Part shown: piece by piece, positions 52,562-61,496 of the stretch | Layout of the letters: every line of letters begins with the position of its first letter | Position numbering within the stretch: position 1 is the stretch's first letter | From: DYJE01 sp041660385 | Lineage (GTDB): Bacteria; Desulfobacterota; Desulfobacteria; Desulfobacterales; Desulfolunaceae | Length of the DNA stretch: 64,000 bases | Direction: 5' to 3' | Assembly: GCA_041660385.1 (NCBI GenBank) | Contig: JBAZWJ010000002.1 | Location: 146,871-210,870 of the forward strand | Notes under the pieces: generated by a model | Database searches by the model: none | Told to the model about the DNA's origin: nothing | What the model saw: the letters and a program-made list of their open reading frames with translations, nothing else | Program-made: the position numbers and the translations under genes

Positions 52562-53926
52562 CTAAGACAAAGGCGATACCCTCCCGTGGGTAAATCCGTC
52601 CCCCGGCTCGTGGATCACCACATCAACCAGGGTGTTGTACAAGGTGTCCGGTCCTTCAACAAGAACCGTGGCGTAATTCGAGGTCAGCCCTTTGAGGAGA
52701 CCGGTTTTTCTGTCACGCTTATTTTCAACAAGAATCTGAGCGTGTTTTCCCTGGAGTTTCATCAGGAATTCTTTTCGTTTTAGAGATCCCAGATCCCTCA
52801 ACCCCTCGGTTCTCGTTTTCATGACATCAGGATGTATCTGATCAGGAAATGTGGCGGCAGGCGTTCGCTTTCGTGCTGAAAACGGAAACACATGGAGGTA
52901 CATGATGGGAAAAGACCGGATCAGGTCATAAGTATTCTGATAAGCCGTTTCCGACTCTCCGGGGAATCCTGCGAGAAGATCAATGCCTATGGCTGCATCG
53001 GGCATATGGTGGAGAACAGACTGCATCAGTTCCTGAAGGTATTCTCTGGTGTAAGGTCTGTGCATGGCTTTGAGAATCCCGCTGTCTCCGCTCTGGAAAG
53101 GGATGTGAACATGACGGCAGAACACAGAGGACCGTGCGAAAAGAGAGAGGATATCCTGGGTCAATTCCCGAGGTTCGATGGAACTGATACGGATGCGGGG
53201 CACGGGTTGCTCATTTTCGATCCGGGACAGCAAATCGTAAAACGATGATTTTGTGGACAGATCTGAGCCCCAGGCTCCGATGTGAATCCCCGTAAGAACC
53301 ACTTCTTTGTATCCTGACTTCCCCAGTGCATGGAGGCGTTTCAATACCTCTTCAGCGTTCATGCTGCGGCTTCGTCCACGGGTGTGGGGAACGATGCAAT
53401 AGGTGCAGAACGCGTCGCAGCCATCCTGAATTTTCAAAAAAGGTCGGGTTCTGTTTCCGTGAACCTGGACATCAAATGATCTGAATTCACGTTCTCCGCA
53501 GCTTTCGTTGCAGTCAGGGGAAAGGAGAGGGGATTGTGCTTTTCCGGCAGAAGACATGGAAAGCACAATTTCCGGGATCAGATGTTTTTCCCTGTGACTT
53601 ACAATGCGATCCACACCCTCAATTTTGAGGATTTCATCGGCTTCGGTCTGGGCATAGCATCCCGTGACAATCACATAGGCGCTTGGGCATTGCCGGACGA
53701 TATTCCGAACAGCCTGCCGCGACTGCATGGACGCTTTGCCTGTTACGGTGCAGGTGTTGATGATGCAGAGGTCGGCCTCATGAAATTTGACTGTTTTTTG
53801 CCATCCTGCCTGATGAAGCGCTATTCCGATGGCTTCTGTCTCGAATTGATTGACTTTGCAGCCCAGGGTCGTCAGGAGGTATTTTGATTTATTTTCCATA
53901 GGTTCCATTATCTTCAGGCTATCCAT
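52562..53926 (-). CDS. mtaB: tRNA threonylcarbamoyladenosine methylthiotransferase
   Basis: A protein of about 445-454 residues that thiomethylates t6A37 to ms2t6A37. The N-terminal UPF0004 domain has TLGCKVNQFETEA (the MtaB signature, versus GCQMN in MiaB), the radical SAM cluster motif is CDAFCTYCIVPHTRGRSRS, and a TRAM-like C terminus follows. The start may be 53926 or 53899 (MENKSKYLL); both lie at the 3' end of mnmA, whose stop overlaps by about 13 bases for the longer form. It forms a tRNA-modification cluster with mnmA. Confidence 0.93.
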   Translation of the reverse strand: MDSLKIMEPMENKSKYLLTTLGCKVNQFETEAIGIALHQAGWQKTVKFHEADLCIINTCTVTGKASMQSRQAVRNIVRQCPSAYVIVTGCYAQTEADEILKIEGVDRIVSHREKHLIPEIVLSMSSAGKAQSPLLSPDCNESCGEREFRSFDVQVHGNRTRPFLKIQDGCDAFCTYCIVPHTRGRSRSMNAEEVLKRLHALGKSGYKEVVLTGIHIGAWGSDLSTKSSFYDLLSRIENEQPVPRIRISSIEPRELTQDILSLFARSSVFCRHVHIPFQSGDSGILKAMHRPYTREYLQELMQSVLHHMPDAAIGIDLLAGFPGESETAYQNTYDLIRSFPIMYLHVFPFSARKRTPAATFPDQIHPDVMKTRTEGLRDLGSLKRKEFLMKLQGKHAQILVENKRDRKTGLLKGLTSNYATVLVEGPDTLYNTLVDVVIHEPGDGFTHGRVSPLS

Positions 53927-54999
53927 CCACCACCTAAAACTTCATCATCCCTGTAAAACACCGCACCCTGACCCCGGGTGACGGACATCACCGGTTCATG
54001 ACAGGTCACATCCAGGTCCCCGTTCTCATTGAGATTCAATGTGGATAAAACCCCTTTATGGGAGTATCGAATGCGGATGATGGCTTCAAAAGGAAATTGG
54101 GTTGGCTCGTTGATCCAGGAAAGCCTTTTGACCGAAACATGATCGGAAAGGAGTTCGTGTTTCGGACCCACAAACAAGGTATTTGTCGCTGTATCAAGCC
54201 GAGTGACAAAGTACGGAAAAGCAGCCGGGCAGTTGATACCCCGTCTCTGACCGATGGTGAACGAATGAAGCCCGTTGTGCGTCCCCACTTTTGTTCCGTC
54301 TGATGTTCGGATGTCGCCTTTTTCATGGCGGAATCCGGGACGGTTCAGAAGAAAATCCTTGTAATCATCCGGTATGAAGCAGACATCCTGGCTTTCTTTT
54401 TGTGAAACGGAACGCAACCCTGCGGCATTCGCCTTGCCTGTGATTTCCGATTTATTCAGATTTCCAAGCGGGAACAGAGCTCGTTTCAGTTGTTCCTGTT
54501 TAAGAAAAGCAAGAAAGTATGACTGGTCTTTGATCGGGTCTATCCCTTTGAACAATCGTGCATATCCGTTACCGTCCGTCACAGTGCTTGCATAATGACC
54601 TGTGGCAAGGAGATCCGCGCCGATGCTCAAAGCATAATCAAGAACAAGGCCGAATTTGATCAGCGGATTGCAGGTGAGGCAGGGGTTGGGTGTTTCTCCG
54701 ACCTGATATTGTCCGACAAAATAATTTACAACCGAGCTCTCAAACAAGGCGGACGCATCCAGGATATGAACAGGTATGCCCAATTGTTCTGAGACGTTGG
54801 ACATGGCAGATACGGTGTTTTCGTCGGGATTATCTTTTGTTATGACCTGACCGTGTCTGTTGAAAGGCACAACCGGAAATCCACCGTATCCGGTGACAAA
54901 ATGAATGCCCGTTACTTCGTGGCCTTCCCGGAGCAGAAGATACGCCGAGTACAGCGAGTCGATGCCGCCACTGATGGCCACGGCAATGTTTTTTTTCAT
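53914..54999 (-). CDS. mnmA: tRNA 2-thiouridylase
   Basis: About 361 residues; the ATG at 54999 overlaps the stop of the ferredoxin gene in ATGA, so I prefer it to the longer frame. MnmA thiolates U34 of tRNA-Lys/Glu/Gln. The PP-loop is AVAISGGIDSLYSAYLL; the catalytic cysteines are in NPCLTCNPLIKFG and SQDVCFIP. Residues about 190 onward contain GQRRGINCP and the C-terminal beta-barrel. Like housekeeping MnmA, it needs a sulfur donor. Confidence 0.94.
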   Translation of the reverse strand: MKKNIAVAISGGIDSLYSAYLLLREGHEVTGIHFVTGYGGFPVVPFNRHGQVITKDNPDENTVSAMSNVSEQLGIPVHILDASALFESSVVNYFVGQYQVGETPNPCLTCNPLIKFGLVLDYALSIGADLLATGHYASTVTDGNGYARLFKGIDPIKDQSYFLAFLKQEQLKRALFPLGNLNKSEITGKANAAGLRSVSQKESQDVCFIPDDYKDFLLNRPGFRHEKGDIRTSDGTKVGTHNGLHSFTIGQRRGINCPAAFPYFVTRLDTATNTLFVGPKHELLSDHVSVKRLSWINEPTQFPFEAIIRIRYSHKGVLSTLNLNENGDLDVTCHEPVMSVTRGQGAVFYRDDEVLGGGWIA

Positions 55000-55424
55000 C
55001 CGAAAAATAGTTCGTTTTTTGGATTGACCTTCATGGCCCGGGTGGGGCAGGTGAGTACGCACAGCTCACAGACGCTGCATTTTTCCTGATCAAATTCCAC
55101 TGACATTTCAGGGCGTTTGATATATAAAGCTCCCGTAGGACAAACGGCTGTGCAGGCTCCGCACTGGGTACAGTTTTCCATGATGCGGACCACTTCCTGA
55201 GCCGCGTTCTGGACTTTCACGCCCTTGCTTTTCAGGAACTCGACACCTTTTTTGAAATTGGCTTTGGTCCCTGAAAGTTCGAGAACCATAACCCCTTCTT
55301 TTCTGGGAAAAATACTGGCATGTTGGATGGCAAACGTCAGGTTGAAATCCTTGGCGAGATAGCACACCACAGGCTGGTTTATCGCTTCTTTAGGAAAACG
55401 AAGCATTAAAATTCTGGAATACAC
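54996..55424 (-). CDS. NIL-domain 2[4Fe-4S] ferredoxin
   Basis: A 142-residue protein with an N-terminal NIL ligand-binding domain (residues about 5-75) and two ferredoxin-type clusters, CTQCGACTAVCP (about 88-99) and CSVCELCVLTCP (about 118-129). NIL-ferredoxins are frequent next to thio-transfer genes in anaerobes. Placement directly upstream of mnmA, with ATGA coupling, suggests that it supplies electrons or sulfur for tRNA thiolation or for the MtaB reaction; this is an inference. Confidence 0.88.
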   Translation of the reverse strand: MYSRILMLRFPKEAINQPVVCYLAKDFNLTFAIQHASIFPRKEGVMVLELSGTKANFKKGVEFLKSKGVKVQNAAQEVVRIMENCTQCGACTAVCPTGALYIKRPEMSVEFDQEKCSVCELCVLTCPTRAMKVNPKNELFFG

Positions 55425-55621
55425 AATTATTCTCCAATATTACGGTCTTGTTGCGGTTTATAATCCGCCCTTGTTCAAAGGAATTACAACATTATAATCT
55501 AACCCAATCCATGTCAATCCTTCAGGGTAAATCTTTTAAAAAAATTGAATAATGGGAGAGGATTGTTTATAGTAAATATAAAGCACTATTATTAAAGGTA
55601 TTTTTGTTGCAGCGCAAAATT

Positions 55622-55640
55622 AATTATTATCATTCTCAAT
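55622..55640 (-). promoter_or_regulatory. possible Fur-type operator
   Basis: ATTGAGAATGATAATAATT on the minus strand matches the Fur hexamer pattern (GAGAAT-GATAAT-AATT) in its first two hexamers. It lies 44 bases upstream of the acyltransferase-hydrolase ATG. A weak promoter may lie nearby in the AT-rich region 55560-55600. Confidence 0.35.
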
Positions 55641-55683
55641 GAACGTTTTTTAATTCAGATTATTTCCTTCCTGTGGAGGCAAG

Positions 55684-57867
55684 ATGAACAAAGTGGCTTT
55701 TCTGACGACTGAATTCGCTTTAAAGACCATTTGTGATCATTCCAGAGCGCGGGTCAAGCTTCATCATACCGAAAATATCCCGGAAGGCTCAATTATTTTT
55801 GTTGTTAATCATTTTACACGGATTGAAACGGTCTTTCTTCCTTTCCATATTCAAAGAATCACGAATGTTCCTGTCTGGTCTCTGGCTGATTCAAGTCTTT
55901 TCAAAGGGATGGTCGGTGAATTTATAAGTCAGGCTGGCGGCATTTCCACGAATCATCCTCATCGGGACACACTCATGGTGAAAAGCTTGTTAACCGGTGA
56001 GGCGAACTGGGTAATTTTCCCCGAAGGGCTGATGATGAAGAATAAAAAGCTCATCCATAAAGGGGAATTCATGCTTAACACCGACAAAGGGACTCGAAAA
56101 CCCCACACCGGTGCTGCAACCCTTGCCCTTCGTACGGAGTTTTACCGCGAACGCCTGCGTCATGTTTCCAAGCATAATCCTGATGAAATGAAAAAACTTC
56201 TCGATCTTTTTCAGATTGAATCGGTGGAACCCATATTAAAGCGGAGCACATACATTGTTCCGGTGAACATTACCTATTACCCTTTGCGGTCACGTGAGAA
56301 TATTCTAAGTAGACTTGCCGGAAGTCTCATGGATCATCCTTCGGAACGAATCATTGAAGAAATCATGACCGAAGGCACCATGATTCTTTCAGGTGTTGAC
56401 GTGGATATCCGTTTTGATGATCCGATAAAAATCAGACCCTATCTCAAGGACCCGGTGGTCCAATGGGATATTGAATCCCCCAAACCCATACGATTTGATG
56501 ACCCCATCGTTTCCAAAGGTATTCTTGAAAACTCATCTCTGAACATCATGCACGGTTACATGACCTCCATCTACAATATGACCACCGTGAACCATGACCA
56601 TTTGTTCGCATCTATCCTCTATCGAATGCATGATGAACGGATTGATATCGACGACTTGAAGCGGCGGGTTTATCTGGCCGCAACCATGGATCTTTGCGAT
56701 GAAAAATGTTTCAAACACCGGAGTATGCTGGAAAACCAGATCCACCTGTTAACCGATGACCGATACGGAAAATTCGACAATTTCATCACGTTTGCCATAG
56801 CCAAGGGGCTTATCAGTATTGATGATGAAGGTTTTATCGTTAAAAATCCCGATGCATTTGATGAAGATCCTGGTTTTCATTCAGTGAGAGCTGAAAATCC
56901 CTTGATCGTCATGGCCAATGAAGTGGAACCTCTTTTTACGCTTCAATACAACATCAGCCTCCTTGCCGGGGAAACAGCTAATCACATCAAGAATATGGTG
57001 TATGAACAACTTCGCCATCATGCTCTAAGAGAATTTGAAATAGATTATAGTGAATACTTCCGTGAAGGAGAATCCAAGGACAAAGACATTGGACGCCCCT
57101 ATCTGCTTGAAGGTGAACGCACCGATACCGGAATCGTCCTGATCCATGGTTATCTGGCCGCCCCAGCTGAAATGAAAGGGCTTGCGGATTTTCTGAATAA
57201 TCGAGGTTACAGTGTTTATGCCCCACGATTAAGGGGCCATGGAACCTCACCTGAAGATCTTGCTGAACGTACATATATAGAATGGATTCAATCGGTGGAA
57301 GAAGGCTGCATCCTCATGATGAACCATTGCGACACTATCATTGTGGGCGGTTTTTCAACCGGAGCAGGGCTTGCTATTGATATTGTCACCCGAATCGACG
57401 GTGAAAAAAAAGGAATCAAAGGTGTTTTTGCCGTTTCACCACCTATGAAACTGAAAGACTTCTCTGCGAAATTCATACCGGCTGTTACGTTGTGGAATCT
57501 TATTATGGAAACTTTTCACATGGAGTCTGCAAAAAAAGATTATATTGAAAACCATCCTGAAAATCCTCAGATCAACTACCTGCGGAATCCCATATCAGGA
57601 ATAAGGGAAATTGATCGTCTGATGAGTGACCTTGAAGATCGTCTGAAAAACGTTAAAATCCCGGCGTTTATTCTTCAATCCGGCGTGGACCCAGTGGTGA
57701 ATGTCAAAGGCACACGGATGATGTACGAATATATAGGATCAGAAAGAAAAGAATACCACCTTTTCAATATCAAACGGCATGGAATTTTGCTGAACGAAGG
57801 CTCCGAACGGGTGTACGAAGCCATTGCTCATTTTATTAAGACGTTGGAGGCGAAGGAGAAAGGTTGA
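55684..57867 (+). CDS. fused acyltransferase (PlsC-like) - alpha/beta hydrolase
   Basis: A 727-residue two-domain protein. The N-terminal 250 residues are LPLAT-like: VVNHFTRIETVFL carries H-x4-E instead of H-x4-D, and FPEGLMMKNKKL is the phosphate-binding motif. The middle (about 250-460) is an unassigned helical region. The C-terminal 250 residues are a serine hydrolase: LIHGYLAAPAEMKGL, RLRGHGTSPEDL, the nucleophile GGFSTGAGLA (GxSxG), the probable acid in SGVDPVVN and His in KRHGILLN. No transmembrane helix is seen. Such a fusion could remodel acyl lipids or make and trim one. The start is supported by TGGAGGC upstream, and expression may be iron-controlled. Confidence 0.75.
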   Translation: MNKVAFLTTEFALKTICDHSRARVKLHHTENIPEGSIIFVVNHFTRIETVFLPFHIQRITNVPVWSLADSSLFKGMVGEFISQAGGISTNHPHRDTLMVKSLLTGEANWVIFPEGLMMKNKKLIHKGEFMLNTDKGTRKPHTGAATLALRTEFYRERLRHVSKHNPDEMKKLLDLFQIESVEPILKRSTYIVPVNITYYPLRSRENILSRLAGSLMDHPSERIIEEIMTEGTMILSGVDVDIRFDDPIKIRPYLKDPVVQWDIESPKPIRFDDPIVSKGILENSSLNIMHGYMTSIYNMTTVNHDHLFASILYRMHDERIDIDDLKRRVYLAATMDLCDEKCFKHRSMLENQIHLLTDDRYGKFDNFITFAIAKGLISIDDEGFIVKNPDAFDEDPGFHSVRAENPLIVMANEVEPLFTLQYNISLLAGETANHIKNMVYEQLRHHALREFEIDYSEYFREGESKDKDIGRPYLLEGERTDTGIVLIHGYLAAPAEMKGLADFLNNRGYSVYAPRLRGHGTSPEDLAERTYIEWIQSVEEGCILMMNHCDTIIVGGFSTGAGLAIDIVTRIDGEKKGIKGVFAVSPPMKLKDFSAKFIPAVTLWNLIMETFHMESAKKDYIENHPENPQINYLRNPISGIREIDRLMSDLEDRLKNVKIPAFILQSGVDPVVNVKGTRMMYEYIGSERKEYHLFNIKRHGILLNEGSERVYEAIAHFIKTLEAKEKG

Positions 57868-57886
57868 AAAAAGTTTATTGAGCCCT

Positions 57887-59779
57887 TTATTCAAGACCCC
57901 GCATATAATACTCGTCACCCAGAGTCAATTCAAGCCAGCACAACTGACGGTCCATCCGCGCAAAACTGATCTGGGGAATGTAATTCGCTGACGGTGCGAA
58001 ATGGTCTTGCCAGTCCCTGATTTTTGTGTCCGGGATGTTGTTGTCGATGATGATACCTTCGAAATCACCCAGTTCGTCAAGTTCCTCAGGTTCGGGAAGC
58101 CGTTCTTCGGTCCAGTAATAGATCTGCCGCTTCATGTCCCCTGTAAAAACAGGTTGGGTGGACCGAGAAATCACGGTAAACAAAACAGACCTGTTGCCTT
58201 CTTTTGAATAGAGGTAACGGAGGTCGTGGTCCAGGTAGTGTGGTCTTTTAAGTCTGACATGTGAAAGAAGCTTCTTGTCATCAGGCATGGTTCGGGGTTC
58301 GATGAACACCAGTTCAAGCGGCGTGAACGGATTAATGTCCGTAACTTTTTCAAGAACTTTTGCAAGATAATCGCTATCCGTGACATTCGAATCCACATAA
58401 ATCTGATAGGGAAATGTAAGTTTTTTCGCCAGAGATTCAACTTCTTCAAGTGACCGGTAGGAATCAAGGACCAGTTTTGCCAGGAATTTTTCTTTACCGA
58501 CGTTAACCCAGACATCTCCTTTGTATTCAGGTTTTTTTCTTTTCCATGACACGTTCAGTTCAGGAAGCGGGAAAAGAGCCACATCAAATAGGGATTCAGC
58601 ATAATCAAAGGAGAGAAGAAGATCTTCTTTTGAATAGGTGTCCGTTTCAATAACTGTGTATGGTGGACTGGGTTCGTAGATAAGATTCAGTTTCTTACTG
58701 TTTTTTCTGAACGACGTTCCGGGCAGAATGGAAAGAGGAAAGACCTGGACATCGTCATTGAGGTTGTTTTCGGAGATAAACCCGATTGAACGTTTGAATC
58801 CTTCCAGATCATCGCCCGGAAGCCCGGCTATTAAATCGATCCGGGGAAGGATGTCTCTTTCTTTCAAAAGAAGAGATCCTTTTAGAAACTTTTTCAGATC
58901 TGTGGGACGTTTCATTACCGAAAGAGCGCGTTTGTTTGTGGTTTGAAGACCGATTTCAAATCCGCTGAATCCTGCCTTTAAAAAAAGGTCTGCAAGTTCT
59001 TCATCAATCCACTCGGCCCTGATTTCGCTGGTGATTGAAACTCTTTTTTTCACGTTTATCTCAGCAATCTTTGATAGAACGTTTTTAAGGTCCGGCCTTG
59101 CGTTCAATGAAGGATCAAGAAGGTAGAGTTCTTCAATTCCATAATCCACAGCCCATCTCACGCCTTCAAGCAGATGCTTTTCATCTTTGAAGGACAGGGT
59201 GCTCCTTGATTTGTTGTAAAAACAGAAGCCACAACGGTAAGGGCAGCCTCTCTGGGTTTCCAGAAGTATCAGGTTTTCGATGTGGGGTTCAAGCAACCCT
59301 TCGATATACGGACTTGATGCTGTCATGAAAATAGATTCCGAACAAGAGGACAACTCCTTTCCTATACTTCCATCTAAACTAGATAATATTGTTATGAATG
59401 CCTGTTCTCCATCACCAAATACAAAAGTATCCACAGCCGCCGTTCGTATCAGAGTATTGTCGGGGGTGATTTCCGGACCACCGACGATGATCCGGCAGGC
59501 ATGTTGTTTTTTTATTTCTTCGGCAAGGGCAAGGGATCTTTCCACATTCCAGTTGAAAAGAGTAAAACCTACAATATCCGGTTTTTTCTCGATGATCAGG
59601 TCTTTGAGGGCCCCGTCACCCAGATAAGATGCCACGCTCTCCGGTAGGATTTCTATATCCATATCCTGAATACCAGCCGCCGCTTGTTTGAGACAAGCAG
59701 CGCCAAGGGGGATATTTCCTGTTTTCTTTCCGTAGTTCAGCCGTGGAATGGGGAGCTGGATGAGCAAGACCCTGGTCAT
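57887..59779 (-). CDS. B12-binding radical SAM protein (DUF4080-type)
   Basis: A 630-residue protein. Residues about 1-140 form a cobalamin-binding domain without a clear DxHxxG motif (IVGFTLFNWNVERSLAL, RIIVGGPEITPDN). The radical SAM cluster motif CPYRCGFCFY (GCPYRCGFCFYNKSRS) lies near residue 190, followed by a TIM-barrel-like part with IGLQTTNKRALSVMKRP. The C-terminal 200 residues resemble the DUF4080 region. Substrate and reaction are unknown. It runs convergently with the acyltransferase-hydrolase gene, 19 bases away. Confidence 0.85.
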   Translation of the reverse strand: MTRVLLIQLPIPRLNYGKKTGNIPLGAACLKQAAAGIQDMDIEILPESVASYLGDGALKDLIIEKKPDIVGFTLFNWNVERSLALAEEIKKQHACRIIVGGPEITPDNTLIRTAAVDTFVFGDGEQAFITILSSLDGSIGKELSSCSESIFMTASSPYIEGLLEPHIENLILLETQRGCPYRCGFCFYNKSRSTLSFKDEKHLLEGVRWAVDYGIEELYLLDPSLNARPDLKNVLSKIAEINVKKRVSITSEIRAEWIDEELADLFLKAGFSGFEIGLQTTNKRALSVMKRPTDLKKFLKGSLLLKERDILPRIDLIAGLPGDDLEGFKRSIGFISENNLNDDVQVFPLSILPGTSFRKNSKKLNLIYEPSPPYTVIETDTYSKEDLLLSFDYAESLFDVALFPLPELNVSWKRKKPEYKGDVWVNVGKEKFLAKLVLDSYRSLEEVESLAKKLTFPYQIYVDSNVTDSDYLAKVLEKVTDINPFTPLELVFIEPRTMPDDKKLLSHVRLKRPHYLDHDLRYLYSKEGNRSVLFTVISRSTQPVFTGDMKRQIYYWTEERLPEPEELDELGDFEGIIIDNNIPDTKIRDWQDHFAPSANYIPQISFARMDRQLCWLELTLGDEYYMRGLE

Positions 59780-59789
59780 GGTTTTTCCC

Positions 59790-60116
59790 TTATTTGAAAG
59801 GTAAGAAGAGTGAGAAGGATTTCAGAAACATGGCCATCTGCTGTTCAAGGAGCTTAGAATACGATGAAAAGATATCGCCTGCCACTTCACCTTCAAAACG
59901 CCTTGATTGAAGTTGGCCTTTTTCGTACCGGTGTTCTTCTGCCTTTATTTCCGTTGTCCGGCCATCGGTTCTCACATGGGTCTGGGAAAACGTAAAATGG
60001 ATGAAAGGAAACGGAAACATGTTTTGAAATGGAGAAAAGGGAAGAGAAGGCCAGTGACCTTCGTTATTCCTTTCCACAATATCGTTAGTTTCTTTTTTTA
60101 CAGGGTGATTATCCAT
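59790..60116 (-). CDS. hypothetical protein
   Basis: A 108-residue protein; the ATG at 60116 is preferred over the longer frame because GGAGG lies 8 bases upstream. It has a Phe/Pro-rich middle (SPFQNMFPFPFIHF) and a helical C terminus (SYSKLLEQQMAMFLKSFSL). No family is recognised. It precedes the B12-radical SAM gene by 10 bases and may be its partner. The upstream region (60117-60349) has no gene. Confidence 0.55.
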   Translation of the reverse strand: MDNHPVKKETNDIVERNNEGHWPSLPFSPFQNMFPFPFIHFTFSQTHVRTDGRTTEIKAEEHRYEKGQLQSRRFEGEVAGDIFSSYSKLLEQQMAMFLKSFSLFLPFK

Positions 60117-60349
60117 GGATAGAACCTCCATATACAAACGTGTTATGGGACTGACTATTCAGGTGATCATATTTTTGATCTTATAACACAGAGTGTTGAT
60201 ACAGGTGTATACAAAAATGGAAGGAAGATGAATGCAGGATCTGTGAATAGAGCGTACCCATAACCAGTCAATCCAATCATTCCTTATTCTAAATGACATG
60301 TTTTGTAGGGGCAGAATCTTGTGTCGCCCTTTTTGATTACGAAGCCTGA

Positions 60350-61231
60350 TTATTTCCCCGATTTATCCAGATTCCGCTCAATCATTCCCATAATGTTGTA
60401 AACAAGACGGGCTGCCGTAAAATCAGAAGCATGGTGATCGGGCATGGGTGACAACTCAACCACATCGAAACCCAGAATCGTTCGGCCATCAATGATGGTC
60501 TCCAGCATATCCATGGCCTGATACCAGAGAAGTCCACCCGGTTCAGGGGTTCCTGTTGCCGGAAGTATGGAAGGATCCAGGCCGTCCACGTCAAAGGTGA
60601 TGTAGATGGTCTCAGGAAAATCAGTGGGGAGAAGGGGGGATGGAATTCCTTGCCTGAACAGCTTGGATGCATCGAGATGGGCCAGGGATTTTTCTTTTCT
60701 GTAGGACAGATCATAGGCTGACAGACTTCGAACACCAATTTGGAAGAGAGAAAAACCGTATTCAACAGCATGGTGCAAAGCACAGGCATGACTGAACCGC
60801 GATCCTTCGAAGGAATCCCTGAGATCTGCATGGGCGTCAAACTGAACAATGCCGATGGGTTTATCAAGTTTTTTCAAGGCATTGAATGCCCCCACAGACA
60901 CGGTGTGTTCACCGCCCAGAAGCACAGGAATTTTTTGGGATTGAAGGGCCGATGAAACAGATCGTTCGATACGGGAAAGCACATCTTCCACCGCGCCTTC
61001 ACAGTCAAGTGCCTGAAAGGTGAAAATTCCTTTTTCAGCCGGAACGCTTTCCCCGTCATAAAGCTCAAGGTACTGAGAAGCGCCGATGATGGCGGACGGT
61101 CCTTTGGCTGTGCCCGTACCGTATGAGACGCTTGCTTCATATCCTGCGGGGATCACGTGGAAAAGACAGTCCGATGCCTCAGGTTTACCAAGTTCAGATT
61201 CGAGAAAACCGGTTAGCGATGAAGGTTGCAT
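60350..61231 (-). CDS. speB: agmatinase
   Basis: A 293-residue ureohydrolase converting agmatine to putrescine and urea with two Mn ions. Metal ligands are visible: His in LLGGEHTVSVGA, Asp/His in IVQFDAHADLRD and the pair in YITFDVDGLDPSILPATGTPEPGG. The sequence is of agmatinase type rather than arginase type. It is the first enzyme of the local polyamine cluster, followed upstream on the chromosome by the carboxynorspermidine genes, although a 265-base repeat-containing spacer separates it from nspC. Confidence 0.93.
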   Translation of the reverse strand: MQPSSLTGFLESELGKPEASDCLFHVIPAGYEASVSYGTGTAKGPSAIIGASQYLELYDGESVPAEKGIFTFQALDCEGAVEDVLSRIERSVSSALQSQKIPVLLGGEHTVSVGAFNALKKLDKPIGIVQFDAHADLRDSFEGSRFSHACALHHAVEYGFSLFQIGVRSLSAYDLSYRKEKSLAHLDASKLFRQGIPSPLLPTDFPETIYITFDVDGLDPSILPATGTPEPGGLLWYQAMDMLETIIDGRTILGFDVVELSPMPDHHASDFTAARLVYNIMGMIERNLDKSGK

Positions 61232-61263
61232 ATGAACTCCTTATTCCATTTGATGTTCAACGT

Positions 61264-61300
61264 TGATGGCGTCGTATAAAGGCCCATAGCCATCCTTCGA
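61264..61300. repeat. solo copy of the terminal repeat of 63876-64000
   Basis: GATGGCGTCGTATAAAGGCC...ATAGCCAT resembles the ends of the long inverted repeat at the right window edge, in a single-arm form. It lies in the 265-base spacer before agmatinase. Confidence 0.5.
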
Positions 61301-61360
61301 CATTTTTACGAATTCATCAACGTTTGATTTTATTTACTTGAAATGAAATATACCAATTCC

Positions 61361-61437
61361 GATGGGTTACGCTTTGGCTTCACCCATCCTACGGGATTTT
61401 CGCTTGTAGGATGGGTGGAGCCAAAGCGTAACCCATC
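61361..61437. repeat. near-perfect 77-base palindromic repeat
   Basis: Arms of 32 bases (GATGGGTTACGCTTTGGCTT... and ...AGCCAAAGCGTAACCCATC) with one mismatch around a 13-base loop. Relatives at 19397-19486 and a half copy at 270-302. A strong hairpin when transcribed, between agmatinase and nspC. Confidence 0.85.
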
Positions 61438-61496
61438 ACTTCCATGCGATAAACTCTGAAAGTATTTGTGTCGGGTTAATACTTGTTATGTATATT

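Noticed and set aside
4976..61437. CRISPR array formed by the palindromic repeats
   Set aside because: Copies are dispersed over tens of kilobases with no regular spacers and no cas genes.
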